Shown in pieces: positions 44,099-53,933 of a stretch of 64,000 bases of DNA (the stretch's first letter is position 1; each line of letters opens with the position of its first letter). Origin of the DNA: an uncultured delta proteobacterium (GTDB lineage: Bacteria > Desulfobacterota > Desulfobulbia > Desulfobulbales > Desulfocapsaceae). The notes under the pieces are model-generated. The model was given only the letters and a program-made list of their open reading frames with translations, was not told the DNA's origin and made no database searches. The position numbers were made by a program, and so were the translations under genes. The DNA is taken from contig CAIQWD010000041.1 in NCBI GenBank assembly GCA_903875445.1, positions 1 to 64,000 of the forward strand, read 5' to 3'.

Positions 44099-44512
44099 AT
44101 GACCACGGCAACACTCTCGATGGAGCCTCGGCTCCGCATCCTCATTCTCGACGATGAACCGATTGTCTGCAAACGACTCAAACCGACATTTCAAAAGATG
44201 GGTTATGAGGTCGAGACCTTTACCGACAGCGCTTCCGCTTTGGCCCGCCTGGGGGAAACGCACTTCAATATCGTCATCACCGACCTGAAGATGGAGGGAG
44301 CCGACGGCATGCAGGTGTTGATGGGTGCCAAGGAATCTTCGGCCGATACCCACGTCATTGTCATTACCGGTTTTGCAACGCTTGATACCGCCAAGGAATC
44401 TTACCGAAAAGGGGCTTTTGATTTTGTTGCCAAGCCCTTCAAGCTTGGCGATATTGTCGATTGCGTCAAACGGATTGAGGAAAAACAGCGGGGCATCGGT
44501 CAGAACTCCTGA
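44099..44512 (+). CDS. Stand-alone response-regulator receiver
   Basis: 137 residues, a single CheY-like receiver. It has the acidic pair in ILILDDEPIVCKRL, a phospho-Asp in VITDLKMEGADGMQVL, the switch VITGFATLDTA and Lys in FVAKPF. No output domain. It sits between paralogues 1 and 2 of the PEP-synthase-like proteins, so phosphorylation-dependent binding to them is a reasonable guess. GGAGGATAAC sets ATG 44099, one nt after the paralogue 1 stop. Confidence 0.88.
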   Translation: MTTATLSMEPRLRILILDDEPIVCKRLKPTFQKMGYEVETFTDSASALARLGETHFNIVITDLKMEGADGMQVLMGAKESSADTHVIVITGFATLDTAKESYRKGAFDFVAKPFKLGDIVDCVKRIEEKQRGIGQNS

Positions 44513-44553
44513 TGCACACTCACCAATGCAGTAGATAACCCCGCGGAGCGAGC

Positions 44554-47238
44554 ATGTGGTGGCAACGACTCATCGGCCGGAAAGCAACCAACCGGAGAGA
44601 TACCGCCGAAATCAATATTTGGCGCCTGCAGTCCCTTTTCAACAACTTCCGGCGAATCCTGTTTTTAAACAATGCCGTTCTGGAAGATATGGCCCGGATG
44701 GAGCAGGCTCTTGGCGGGGAATATATTTTCGACAGGGCCTTCCTGGAAACCTCGGTGCGCACCCTCTCCTCGCGGGTGCATCATGTTACCTACAACCTCA
44801 ATGCCCTGACCGGCAACGGTAATATCTCTCTCTACGACCGGTACCAGGACATCCGAACCATCCTTGACGATATCCTGGCCGGCAATGTCCGGGCCCTTGC
44901 CGGAGCCCCGGTTCTGCCTCTGTCTGCCGTCGGCTGGGAGCTGGAGCCCCTGGTCGGCATCAACCTGGTCTGTCTCGCCGAACTCAGGCATCATCCGGGC
45001 AGCCGGGTGGTCGAAGGCTTCATCGTCACCGCCGAGGGAGTACGGGCCCTGATCGCACCTGCCCGTTTGCCCATAGAGACCGAGCCGGACGATATCTCCA
45101 CCGTAGGTGAGGTGCTGGCAGGTATTGCCGAACAATTCACGGTACTGCTCGGCAACCGAAAGTCCATGCGTTTTTCGGTAGTGGCCACGAGGCTCGAAGG
45201 CGAAGAAGAAATGGTCAAGGAACTCGGTCGGTTCGTTCTTGTGCCCAATGAAAGCGGCACGGAAGTGGAGATTGTCCCGGAGACTTCGATCTTCGGAGAA
45301 TTAAAAAAAACCGGATCGCAGCCCTGGCGAAAGGCCATCGCCACTCCACCCGCAGAGGATTCTTCTTCGGTATCTGCCTGCGTGCTTTGCCTGGAAGAGA
45401 TTATCCGCACCCTCTGTGCCAGGTTAAAGGAGGCCGAAGGAGGCGTGATCGGCCAGCTGGCATTTTTTGTCAGACGTGCGCCGCCGGCAATTATCTCCGG
45501 TATTGTGCGAACTCGCACCATGACTCCCGGTTCCCCGGAAGGTCTGAGCGTCACCGCCAAACTGCACGATGCCGGGGATGTCGGCGATACCTTCCTGTTG
45601 CATCGGACCTATCCCTTCGACCTTATGCAATCGGCCATCACCCCCCATCCTGCAGGATACCGTTTCCCCGACGGCCATTTGGCAACACATGAAGAATCGA
45701 CCAGTGGTTTCATGCGAGGCTCGGCCGTGGTCGACGGCAAGATACTTAAAAGACTTGCGGAGACGGCAATGACCCTGGAGCGGATGATGGGCTCTCCGGT
45801 GGCCGTTCGCTGGGAGTATCGCAAAGACGACGACTGTTGCATCACCGGACTCTCCCCCATGCCGGTGGTCCTCGAAGAGATTTCCGCCGAGGATCTGGCG
45901 CGGGAGCAGGAAGGTGCCGAGATTCTCTGCCGAACCGGCCATATTGTGCAATCGGGTATTGCCGCCGGCAGAGTCGTCCATGTGACCGACGAGATGCGGC
46001 CCGCCGATTTTCCCGCCGGCGCGGTGGCGGTGGCACGCGCCGCCTCGCCGCAATTGACCCCGGTTCTGCAGCGGGCGGCCGCCATTATTACCGAATACGG
46101 CACGACAACCGGCCATCTGGCGACCGTCGCGAGAGAACTGCGGCTTCCGGCAATTTTCGGCGTAGCGGGAGCGATGACCCTGCTGTTGCCCGGCACCGAG
46201 GTTACGGTTGATGCCAGTTCAACGACGGTCTACCATGGCATTCTTGAAACGCTGCTGCGGCACGGCGCCAGGGAAATGGATCTTACTCCCGCCGACCCGG
46301 AATACCGAACCCTGCGGCGTCTTCTGCGCTTTATCATGCCGCTCAATTTGATCGATCCCGAAGCGCCGAATTTTTCGCCCGGCGGTTGTCGGACCTTTCA
46401 TGATATCATCCACTTCTGCCATGAAAAAGCGGTTGACGAACTGGCCCATTTTCAGGAGCGGCGACCGGGTCTCGGTACCATCCGCAGCAGGCGTATGAAC
46501 CTTGGCGTGCCGATGGATATCCGGGTCCTCGATATCGGCGGCGGGATGGCGAAGGGTGGTGCTGCCGCGCCGGAGCCCGGCGAGGTGCGATCCACACCCC
46601 TTGCGGTCTTTCTTGAAGGTCTCCTCGACCCAAAGGCCTGGGCCACGGAAATGCCGGCTCTGGGTTTCCGGGATATCATTTCCAGCGTACCCCGCAGCAT
46701 GGGCATGCTCTCCGGCCCCTTGGACAGTCTCGGAGAAAATCTCGCCATCGTCAGTCATGATTATATGAACCTCAGCCTGCGGCTCGGCTACCATTTCAGC
46801 GTTATCGATGCCCATCTCGGGGTGGACGACAGTCGCGACTATGTCTATTTCCGTTTTGCCGGCGGGCTGGCCGACCCTGAGCGACGCGCCCGTCGCGCGG
46901 GATTCATCCGCGATGTGCTGGCGGCCATGGAATTCAAGGTGTCGGTGAAAGGCGATCTGGTCATCGGCAGGTTGAAGTTTGTCGATACCACGGCACTTCG
47001 TTCGGCTTTACTCATTCTCGGGGCATTGACTGCCTTCTCTCGGCAGCGGGATACCGGGCTCTATAGCGATGCCGACACCAAAATTCTCTATACGATTTTT
47101 GCCGATACCTTTTTGGCGGATTATCATCGAACGGTTTTTCCGATTAACCAGGAGCACTCTCCGGACCTTGACGCTTTGGAAGATCCTGGAGTCGCCGATT
47201 CCGCCTCTCCTTTTCCCATTATCGGTGCCGGACAATGA
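44554..47238 (+). CDS. PEP-synthase-like paralogue 2 with degenerate ATP-grasp
   Basis: 894 residues, same architecture as the 41530 protein. The ATP-grasp is eroded: RSS...ED..SFAGQ is replaced by unrelated sequence (ATRLEGEEEMVKELGRF), and the ILQAR motif reads CITGLSPM. The swivelling domain is intact, with His521 in YGTTTGHLATVARELRLPAIFG. The C-terminal domain is conserved (CRTFHDI, HEKAV, VLDIGGG, DYMNLSLRLGYHF, YVYFRFAGG). It probably cannot use ATP itself but could receive a phosphoryl group from copy 1 or 3 on its His. GGAGCGAGC precedes ATG 44554. Its stop overlaps the next start by 4 nt. Confidence 0.82.
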   Translation: MWWQRLIGRKATNRRDTAEINIWRLQSLFNNFRRILFLNNAVLEDMARMEQALGGEYIFDRAFLETSVRTLSSRVHHVTYNLNALTGNGNISLYDRYQDIRTILDDILAGNVRALAGAPVLPLSAVGWELEPLVGINLVCLAELRHHPGSRVVEGFIVTAEGVRALIAPARLPIETEPDDISTVGEVLAGIAEQFTVLLGNRKSMRFSVVATRLEGEEEMVKELGRFVLVPNESGTEVEIVPETSIFGELKKTGSQPWRKAIATPPAEDSSSVSACVLCLEEIIRTLCARLKEAEGGVIGQLAFFVRRAPPAIISGIVRTRTMTPGSPEGLSVTAKLHDAGDVGDTFLLHRTYPFDLMQSAITPHPAGYRFPDGHLATHEESTSGFMRGSAVVDGKILKRLAETAMTLERMMGSPVAVRWEYRKDDDCCITGLSPMPVVLEEISAEDLAREQEGAEILCRTGHIVQSGIAAGRVVHVTDEMRPADFPAGAVAVARAASPQLTPVLQRAAAIITEYGTTTGHLATVARELRLPAIFGVAGAMTLLLPGTEVTVDASSTTVYHGILETLLRHGAREMDLTPADPEYRTLRRLLRFIMPLNLIDPEAPNFSPGGCRTFHDIIHFCHEKAVDELAHFQERRPGLGTIRSRRMNLGVPMDIRVLDIGGGMAKGGAAAPEPGEVRSTPLAVFLEGLLDPKAWATEMPALGFRDIISSVPRSMGMLSGPLDSLGENLAIVSHDYMNLSLRLGYHFSVIDAHLGVDDSRDYVYFRFAGGLADPERRARRAGFIRDVLAAMEFKVSVKGDLVIGRLKFVDTTALRSALLILGALTAFSRQRDTGLYSDADTKILYTIFADTFLADYHRTVFPINQEHSPDLDALEDPGVADSASPFPIIGAGQ

Positions 47239-49997
47239 AGATACTCAACCATCTGCTCCATTTATTCCGTACTCGCCGGCAGCTTCGCGAAAAAGAGGCC
47301 TTGGAAGGCTTGAAGGCGCGGTATCATGCCTTTCGTATCTTCCTTGAAAATAACGGTCGGGCCCTGGAACTCATGGTGAGCATCGACGGCATGCTGAATC
47401 GCGGCGAAGAAACCGATATTCGCGCCGCAACCGAAGAACTGTTAAGCGTTACCGCCGAGCTGGTTGATGGTTTGAACCTGCTCTCCGGCGATGCCCACGC
47501 CGGGCTGTATGCCCTGCACGGGCAAATGGCGGCGGATGTCGTGGAACATCTTGGTATCCTCGCCGACAACCCCGACCGGCAGGATTACTGCACGACCTTA
47601 GATGACCTGGGGCCGGGTGCCCATCTCATGGCCGGAACCAAGGCCGCCAATCTTGCCCGCCTGCGGCGAATGGCTCTGCCGGTGCCGAATGGTTTCGTCT
47701 GTACTACCAAGGCCTGCAAGCACTTTGTCGGCGAGGGGCAGTTGGCCGTCGATATTCGCCGCAATCTCCGGGAATACGAATACGGGCGCCAGGATATCAA
47801 CCAGACGGCGGCGAATATCGAGAAGTTGATTCTTAACACGCCCTTGTCGCCGGAGATCGCCCAGGCCCTGGAGAAGGCCTACCGCCACCTTGAAACCTGT
47901 GAAGAACGAGGTGACGGAACACGTCAACCCCTGGCCATTTCGGTGCGCAGCAGCGGCGTGTCGGAGGATGGTGCCGATTATTCCTTTGCCGGCCAGTTCA
48001 CTTCCATCCTCAACGTTATCGGCACCCAGGCCCTTTTCGATGCCTATCGGGCGGTGGTGGCCAGCGGCTTCAGCCCCCGCGCCATCTCCTACCGGCTGGG
48101 CGCCGGGCTTAACCCCGTTGATTTCGACTTTGCGGTTTTATGTCAGGTTATGGCCAAGGCCGATTGCGCCGGGGTGCTGTTTACCCGTGATCCCTCGCAG
48201 CCGGAAAACGGCCGCATGCTGATCAGCGCCGTACCCGGCTTGGGAACGATGGCGGTGGAGGGCTCGGCGGCGGTTGATCTCTATCGACCCCGGCGTGCCG
48301 AGCAGGTCGGGGAGCCGGCCTCGGCCTGTCCGCTCGGCCCCTGCCGGTGTCTTGGGCAAATCAGCCCCGCCAGGGCTGCGGAACTGCTGGATGGTGCCGA
48401 GATCTCCCGAAAAAACCTGCGAGAAGTGCCGTCCCCCGAAGGCGGTTTGAAACAGGAAGCAATTGCCGAAGAGGAGGCAAACCTCCCCTTGTTGTCCGTG
48501 GAAATCCTCGAACAATTGATGTGTTTCGGCGAGATGATCGAGAACCTCGAAGGCCTCGGCCAGGACGTGGAATGGGCCTATGCCGGGGACCGGGGTGTGG
48601 CTATTCTCCAGGCGCGGCCTTTGCGTTTAACCGCCGCCAAGGGCCGCCGGCTGCGATTGCCGACGGCTACGCCACTGCTTTCCGGAACCTGTGCCGCGGC
48701 GGGAAGGGCCGTCGGTCGGGTGCATATGGTGCATTCTATCGCCGATTTGATCAAATTTTCCGATCCCCGGACGGGAGAAATAAGGCCGGCACCCTGCATT
48801 CTGGTGCTGCCGCAAAGCATCGTCGATGCCGCACCTCTCCTTCAATTCTGTGCCGGCGTGGTCATTGAGGTCGGTAATCCCACCGATCATCTGTCTTGTA
48901 TCGCCCGGGAATACGGGGTGCCGATGCTTACCGGCGCTCGGGCCGCCTTATCGTGCTTGCATGACGGCCAATGGGTCATCGTCGATGCCGACCAGGGAAT
49001 AGTCGTCGATGCCCCGGAATCCATCCAGACCGCCGTTGCCCAGGCGCACTCGGAACAGATAAAGAAGATGGAGCAGGTACAGGCGGGAAATTCGCAACCC
49101 ATCTCTCCACGCCATACCGTTATCCCGCCTGAGCGGCAGGCCCTGCGGCAGATGATCGTGCCGCTGAACCTGACCGATGCCTACGGTCCGACCTTTTCCC
49201 GGATGGAGTGTCGGTCGATCCACGATGTCGTCCGCTATACCCATGAAATGGCGGTGCTCGCCATGTTCAACGCCGGGGATAGTATCATGGAGGACGCCGG
49301 CGGCCTGCTGCGGCCGCTTGATATCGGTGTGCCCTTCTCGTTTCTGGTTATTGACGTCGGCGGCGGCACGCGCCGGGTCGAAAAAACCTCACTGCGTAAG
49401 AAACTGGCCCTGCAAAATCCCCTTTCCAGGGAGGATGTCCTGTCCATTCCTCTGGCGGCCCTCTGTGACGGCCTGACCACGCCGGGGCTGAACTGGCATT
49501 CCGGCCCGGACATCGATGCCCTGCCGGGTATCTTCTCCCGCTCGCTGCTCGATACCCGTTCGGTTCGACCGGCCGGGTCGTTCAACTACGCCCTGGCGGC
49601 CCGTGATTACCTCAACCTTAATGCCCGGGTGGAATTCCATTTTGCCATGCTTGATTCGGTATGCGGTCGGGACACCCATGCCAACTATATCCGTTTCCGT
49701 TTTAAGGGTGGCGGAGCCGGTTCGGAACGTGGTCATCGCCGGGCGATATTTCTCAAGCAGGTTCTGGAAGGCAATGGATTTTACACAACGGTGGCAGGCG
49801 ATCTGGTCACAGCTTCGCTGACCGGCGCAGGCAAAGAGCTTATCTCCGAGCGATTGGTGATGCTCGGCCGCTTGCTCGGCTTCAGCAGGTTTCTCGACGG
49901 CATAATGGCAAGCGACGAAATTCCGTTACAGATGGCCGAGGCCTTTCTTTCCGGGCGCTATGACAGGGGTTTCCCGGAACCAGCGACAAAACAGTAA
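47235..49997 (+). CDS. PEP-synthase-like paralogue 3
   Basis: 920 residues. Intact ATP-grasp motifs: GTKAANLARLRRMALPVPNGFV, VRSSGVSEDGADYSFAGQ, VMAKADCAGVLFTRDPSQ, PGLGTMAVEGSAAVDLYR and DVEWAYAGDRGVAILQARPL. The swivel His552 lies in VGNPTDHLSCIAREYGVPML. The C-terminal unknown domain is present (CRSIHDVVRYTHEMAV, VIDVGGGT, DYLNLNARVEFHF, YIRFRFKGG). Of the three it is the closest to classic PEP synthase in the N-terminal half. It is the last gene of the sigma54 operon; the convergent phosphatase gene ends 22 nt away. Confidence 0.84.
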   Translation: MKILNHLLHLFRTRRQLREKEALEGLKARYHAFRIFLENNGRALELMVSIDGMLNRGEETDIRAATEELLSVTAELVDGLNLLSGDAHAGLYALHGQMAADVVEHLGILADNPDRQDYCTTLDDLGPGAHLMAGTKAANLARLRRMALPVPNGFVCTTKACKHFVGEGQLAVDIRRNLREYEYGRQDINQTAANIEKLILNTPLSPEIAQALEKAYRHLETCEERGDGTRQPLAISVRSSGVSEDGADYSFAGQFTSILNVIGTQALFDAYRAVVASGFSPRAISYRLGAGLNPVDFDFAVLCQVMAKADCAGVLFTRDPSQPENGRMLISAVPGLGTMAVEGSAAVDLYRPRRAEQVGEPASACPLGPCRCLGQISPARAAELLDGAEISRKNLREVPSPEGGLKQEAIAEEEANLPLLSVEILEQLMCFGEMIENLEGLGQDVEWAYAGDRGVAILQARPLRLTAAKGRRLRLPTATPLLSGTCAAAGRAVGRVHMVHSIADLIKFSDPRTGEIRPAPCILVLPQSIVDAAPLLQFCAGVVIEVGNPTDHLSCIAREYGVPMLTGARAALSCLHDGQWVIVDADQGIVVDAPESIQTAVAQAHSEQIKKMEQVQAGNSQPISPRHTVIPPERQALRQMIVPLNLTDAYGPTFSRMECRSIHDVVRYTHEMAVLAMFNAGDSIMEDAGGLLRPLDIGVPFSFLVIDVGGGTRRVEKTSLRKKLALQNPLSREDVLSIPLAALCDGLTTPGLNWHSGPDIDALPGIFSRSLLDTRSVRPAGSFNYALAARDYLNLNARVEFHFAMLDSVCGRDTHANYIRFRFKGGGAGSERGHRRAIFLKQVLEGNGFYTTVAGDLVTASLTGAGKELISERLVMLGRLLGFSRFLDGIMASDEIPLQMAEAFLSGRYDRGFPEPATKQ

Positions 49998-50018
49998 CCT
50001 CAATCCAGGTGCCGGTTG

Positions 50019-50711
50019 TCAGGCATGATAAAAATGCAGGGACGGCAATTCCACTGCCGTGAGCACTCCCCCGTAGACTGCCCCGGTGTCGATGCCGATA
50101 CGGTTGGTCATAACCAGTGGGGCCTCAAAGGGCAGGTGCCCGAAGACGACGGTATAGCCGGTGTCGGCGATGTTTTCCTGGGCAAATCGCCTGCTGGCGA
50201 GAAGACCTGCAGCGGCGGCTCGCTGTGCTACCATGGCGTCGGGACGAGCTTTTGCAAGGGCGATTTCTTCCTCGTCGATATCTGCGTGGGTGAAGAGATA
50301 GTTGTCGACGATAGAGGAAAATTTCAAGGCATGGAGAAAATCACGATGTTCCGGCGGCATGCCGGCAAGGTCGCGGAGCCCGCGTATTGAGGTGCCATAA
50401 CTGGCCAAGGTGGCTTCAACCCCCATGCTGCGCAGGGCCGGAAGCACCTCCACATCGCCGGTCGCCGCATATTCGAGCAGCGCCTGTTCATGATTTCCCA
50501 TGAGAAAAACCACATGACTGTAGCTTGCCTTGAGATGCAGGAGGGTATCCACTACTTTTCTGGAATCCGGTCCCCGGTTGATATAATCTCCCAGGAAGAC
50601 AAGGGTGTCTCTGTCCTTATCGATAGGAATGCGGCCAAGAAGGGCGACGAGTTTGCTATGACAACCATGGATATCGCCTATGGCAAAGATTTTTTTATCT
50701 GTTAAAGCCAT
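50019..50711 (-). CDS. PPP-family metallophosphatase (Ser/Thr phosphatase or diadenosine tetraphosphatase type)
   Basis: 230 residues with all PPP metal-site motifs: GDIHGCHSKL near 12, FLGDYINRGPDSRKVVDTLL near 40, MGNHEQALLEY near 72, a later YLFTHADID and VFGHLPFEAP. This is the bacterial PrpA/ApaH-like group, which hydrolyses phosphoprotein or Ap4A-type substrates. It is convergent with the PEP-synthase-like operon, with no evidence of co-regulation. Monocistronic. Confidence 0.9.
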   Translation of the reverse strand: MALTDKKIFAIGDIHGCHSKLVALLGRIPIDKDRDTLVFLGDYINRGPDSRKVVDTLLHLKASYSHVVFLMGNHEQALLEYAATGDVEVLPALRSMGVEATLASYGTSIRGLRDLAGMPPEHRDFLHALKFSSIVDNYLFTHADIDEEEIALAKARPDAMVAQRAAAAGLLASRRFAQENIADTGYTVVFGHLPFEAPLVMTNRIGIDTGAVYGGVLTAVELPSLHFYHA

Positions 50712-50824
50712 ATGTTCTCCTCTTTACAGAAGGGTTGTGTTGTTCGAAGAATAGGGTTGTAATTTGTTGTTTTCAATTAATTTTCTGTGCCTTAGCATAA
50801 AGTCGTTCTGATATTCACCTTCGG

Positions 50825-53800
50825 TTAGGAGGATAGCCCCTCAGGTAGTTCGAGATTTGTCTTTTTTTCCACGCTGTAGGCGAAGATCGGGATATAGACT
50901 AAAGTTAATATTGTGCCGATCAGCAGCCCGCCGATGGCAACGTCGGCAAGAGGAGACAGTCGTTCGAGCCCCACCGCCCATTCGAAGGCAATGGGGATCA
51001 TTCCGGCGATGGTACCGAAAGCTGTCATGAAAACCGGTCGGAAACGGACCCTGACACTTTCCAGAGCGGCCTCAAAAGGGTCATTTCCGGCCGTGCGGTA
51101 GTGCTGGTAAAAATCGATGAGCAGAACCGAGTTTTTGATGATAATACCGAAGAGCAACATGATACCGATCAAACTCGGCATACAACTCGGTTTATTGAAT
51201 ACCAACATTCCCCAGGAGGCGCCGATCATCGAAAGAGGGAGCACCAGGATCATCACCAGGGCAAGCCGTACCGATTGATAGATGGCGATCAGTGCCACCA
51301 AGAGCAGAACAACACCGATGCCGATGGCCTTTATCATCCGGCGGAAGCTGTCCCCCATCTGTTTGATATCTCCTTCCTGGCGGACTTCAACACCACGCAA
51401 ATCTGCCTTCTGCAGGGCTTTTTCCGTATCTTCGGTTACGATGGAAATCGCTCGCTGAGTACGATAACCGGAGACATCAAGGGAATAAAGCAGCTGGTTT
51501 CGTTCAATTTTGTTGGCGGTCAGGTCATACTGGATGGTCCCCAGAGTCTCCAGCGGCACTGGTCCCTTGGGTGTCTGGATGGGAATCAGGCGCAATCCCT
51601 GGAGATGGGTATCGAATGGCCGATTGAAAGACAGGCGAACCGGCTGGGTCTGCATCGAAACCAGATCGCCATTCAGGGACACCGGGATACCGGCCAGTGG
51701 AAGCTGGGCGGCTATCTGTACCGGCGTCAGGCCATAGACCAGGGCTCGGTTGGTGTCGATCTTCAACTGTGCTTCGGTGAAATCCCGGTCCCAACTGGTG
51801 TTGATCGAAGTGAGCCCCTTAACCTCTGCCATAGCCGCTGCGGCCAGATGGCCGGCCTGGGGCAAAAGATGATAGTCTTCGGCCAGAAGACGCACATTCA
51901 CCGGGGCCTTGATGCTCGACATCGGTGTTGCGCCAAAATCATAGACATCCACGGCCTTGACACTTACCAGCGCGCTTAACCGGCTGCGAATCTCATCTTC
52001 TATCTGCCAGATAGTCTCTTTTCGTTCAAAACGATTGAGACAGTTAATGGTCATCACCGCTTCGGTCGGCAAAGACCCGGCACCGAGGGAAAGCACCCCC
52101 GGTTCGCTGCCGAAACTGACCGAACTCATGACCACATCCGGTCGCTGGTGCAGCCACGCTAAGAATGGGGCGATCCGTTGTTCGGCGGTCTCGACGGTTT
52201 CATTGGCGCTGAACCGTACATGGGCCTTGATAATGCCGGTATCCATCGGCGGCATCAGATCACGGCCAATAACCGGCATGATATTGCGGATACTGAGGGC
52301 CACTAGCACCACGACCCCAAGCGTCAGCAGGATTCGCCGCAACCGCGAATGACCTCCTGTGGAAAACTTGAGAATAGAGAGATAAGGGGTGATCAAACGA
52401 CCGAAACTCTTCTGATAGAGTGTCTCCAGCCCAATCTCGAAACGGGTTTTGGAACTCCCCTTGCGATACAGGAAAAAGCAGATACTCGGAATAAAGGTGA
52501 TCGAAAGAAAGTAGGAGACCAGCAGGGCAATGATCAAAGTGGAGATTAACGGGCGATAAATCTGCTGGGGAAAATCACCGATAAAAAGAAAGGGAAACAT
52601 GATGGCAATGGTCGCCACCGTCCCGGCAAATACCGGGTTGATGACCTCTTTGGTGCCCTGAACAATGGCAACCTGGAGATCCTCTTTCAGCTCCGAGAGG
52701 TGTCGCTCAATATTCTCCAGCACCACCACTGCATCATCGACCAGCATCCCCAGGGCCAGGATAATCGCCGTGTAAATGGTCATATTCAGTTCGCCGCCGC
52801 TGATCCAGATAATGGCGATGGTCGCAAAGAAAACCATGGGGATTGAAAGCAAAGCGGCAGCGACTGCCCGTAGATTGCCGAGAAAGAGCAGAATAACCAG
52901 CAAGGTGAAAATAACCGCATCACGCAAGGCCTCTAGCATGTTGGTATTGGCGGTCTCGATCAGGGTGCGTTGGGTGTCGGCAATCTGGAACTTGATCTTC
53001 GGGTAACGGAGTTCGAGTTTGGCTATCTCGGCTCGACCGGCCTTACTGGTGGAGAGAACAGACCCCCCCGGCGCGCGCTGGATGACAACGGCAATTGCCG
53101 CCTGGCCATTGCCGAGGTAGCCGGAAAAGCGCCGCTGATGCTCCCACTTGACCTCGGCGATATCGCCAAGAGTGACATTTACCGCCACCGGCAAGCGTTT
53201 GAGTTCCTCCATCCGGTCCCGTTCGCCATACCAGGTAACCGTGTAATACGTGTCGCTGCCCTTGCTGAAGCCGATCGGCAGGTCGCGATTGAGATCGCGA
53301 ATGGTTGCGGCAATCTTGTCCAGATCTATGCCGTGGGATCTGGCGGCAAACGGGTCAATATCGATGGTAACGGCACTTTGATAACCTCCAAAGATCTCGA
53401 CATTTCCTATATCTCCGCTGCGCAGCAGGGCCGGTTTTATGTCGCTCTCTGCGAGCTTATCGATATCATCCAGACTGAGATCTCCATCAACCGGCGACAA
53501 GGCAAAGACATCCACCGGCAGGGTGAACGACCCGGCGGTGTAGATTGACGGATTGACGCCAGCCGGCAACCTTCCCCTGACCTTACCCACCGCGTTGTTC
53601 ACATCGACCGCCGCCGCATCGAGCCCTTTTTTATATTCAAATTCGGCGGTGACAATCGATATTCCGGCAATGTTGGTCGAACTCACCTGGCGGATCAGCG
53701 ACAGGCTTGAGAGTTCCTGCTCGACCGGTTTGGAAACCGTGGCGGTGACCACATCGGGGGTCGCGCCCGGTACCTGAGTTATGACGATAACCGTCGGCCG

Positions 53801-53917
53801 ATCGCTGTCGGGAAAGAGATTTTTCGGCATGACAATCAGCCCGTAGATGCCGAGAATAAAAAAACCGGCAATCAAACCGTACAGGAGATAGGGACGCTTA
53901 TGGAAATATTCAAACAT
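50825..53917 (-). CDS. RND efflux permease (AcrB superfamily)
   Basis: 1030 residues with the RND plan of 12 membrane helices and two large periplasmic loops. N-terminus FEYFHKRPYLLYGLIAGFF, TM4 proton-relay pair near Asp394/Asp395 in LGMLVDDAVVVLENIERHL, porter motif GRDLMPPMDTGIIKAH near 560, and GIIIKNSVLLIDF near TM10. No CusA-type Met cluster or second charged TM residue set is evident, so drug, solvent or lipid export is more likely than copper. It follows the MFP gene by 16 nt. Confidence 0.93.
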   Translation of the reverse strand: MFEYFHKRPYLLYGLIAGFFILGIYGLIVMPKNLFPDSDRPTVIVITQVPGATPDVVTATVSKPVEQELSSLSLIRQVSSTNIAGISIVTAEFEYKKGLDAAAVDVNNAVGKVRGRLPAGVNPSIYTAGSFTLPVDVFALSPVDGDLSLDDIDKLAESDIKPALLRSGDIGNVEIFGGYQSAVTIDIDPFAARSHGIDLDKIAATIRDLNRDLPIGFSKGSDTYYTVTWYGERDRMEELKRLPVAVNVTLGDIAEVKWEHQRRFSGYLGNGQAAIAVVIQRAPGGSVLSTSKAGRAEIAKLELRYPKIKFQIADTQRTLIETANTNMLEALRDAVIFTLLVILLFLGNLRAVAAALLSIPMVFFATIAIIWISGGELNMTIYTAIILALGMLVDDAVVVLENIERHLSELKEDLQVAIVQGTKEVINPVFAGTVATIAIMFPFLFIGDFPQQIYRPLISTLIIALLVSYFLSITFIPSICFFLYRKGSSKTRFEIGLETLYQKSFGRLITPYLSILKFSTGGHSRLRRILLTLGVVVLVALSIRNIMPVIGRDLMPPMDTGIIKAHVRFSANETVETAEQRIAPFLAWLHQRPDVVMSSVSFGSEPGVLSLGAGSLPTEAVMTINCLNRFERKETIWQIEDEIRSRLSALVSVKAVDVYDFGATPMSSIKAPVNVRLLAEDYHLLPQAGHLAAAAMAEVKGLTSINTSWDRDFTEAQLKIDTNRALVYGLTPVQIAAQLPLAGIPVSLNGDLVSMQTQPVRLSFNRPFDTHLQGLRLIPIQTPKGPVPLETLGTIQYDLTANKIERNQLLYSLDVSGYRTQRAISIVTEDTEKALQKADLRGVEVRQEGDIKQMGDSFRRMIKAIGIGVVLLLVALIAIYQSVRLALVMILVLPLSMIGASWGMLVFNKPSCMPSLIGIMLLFGIIIKNSVLLIDFYQHYRTAGNDPFEAALESVRVRFRPVFMTAFGTIAGMIPIAFEWAVGLERLSPLADVAIGGLLIGTILTLVYIPIFAYSVEKKTNLELPEGLSS

Positions 53918-53933
53918 TCGCTTTCTCCCCGAA

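Noticed and set aside
44554-47238. PEP-synthase-like copy 2 considered as a pseudogene
   Set aside because: The frame is fully open over 894 codons, with a good ribosome binding site, conserved swivel and C-terminal domains, and translational coupling to copy 3. Only ATP-grasp motifs are lost.
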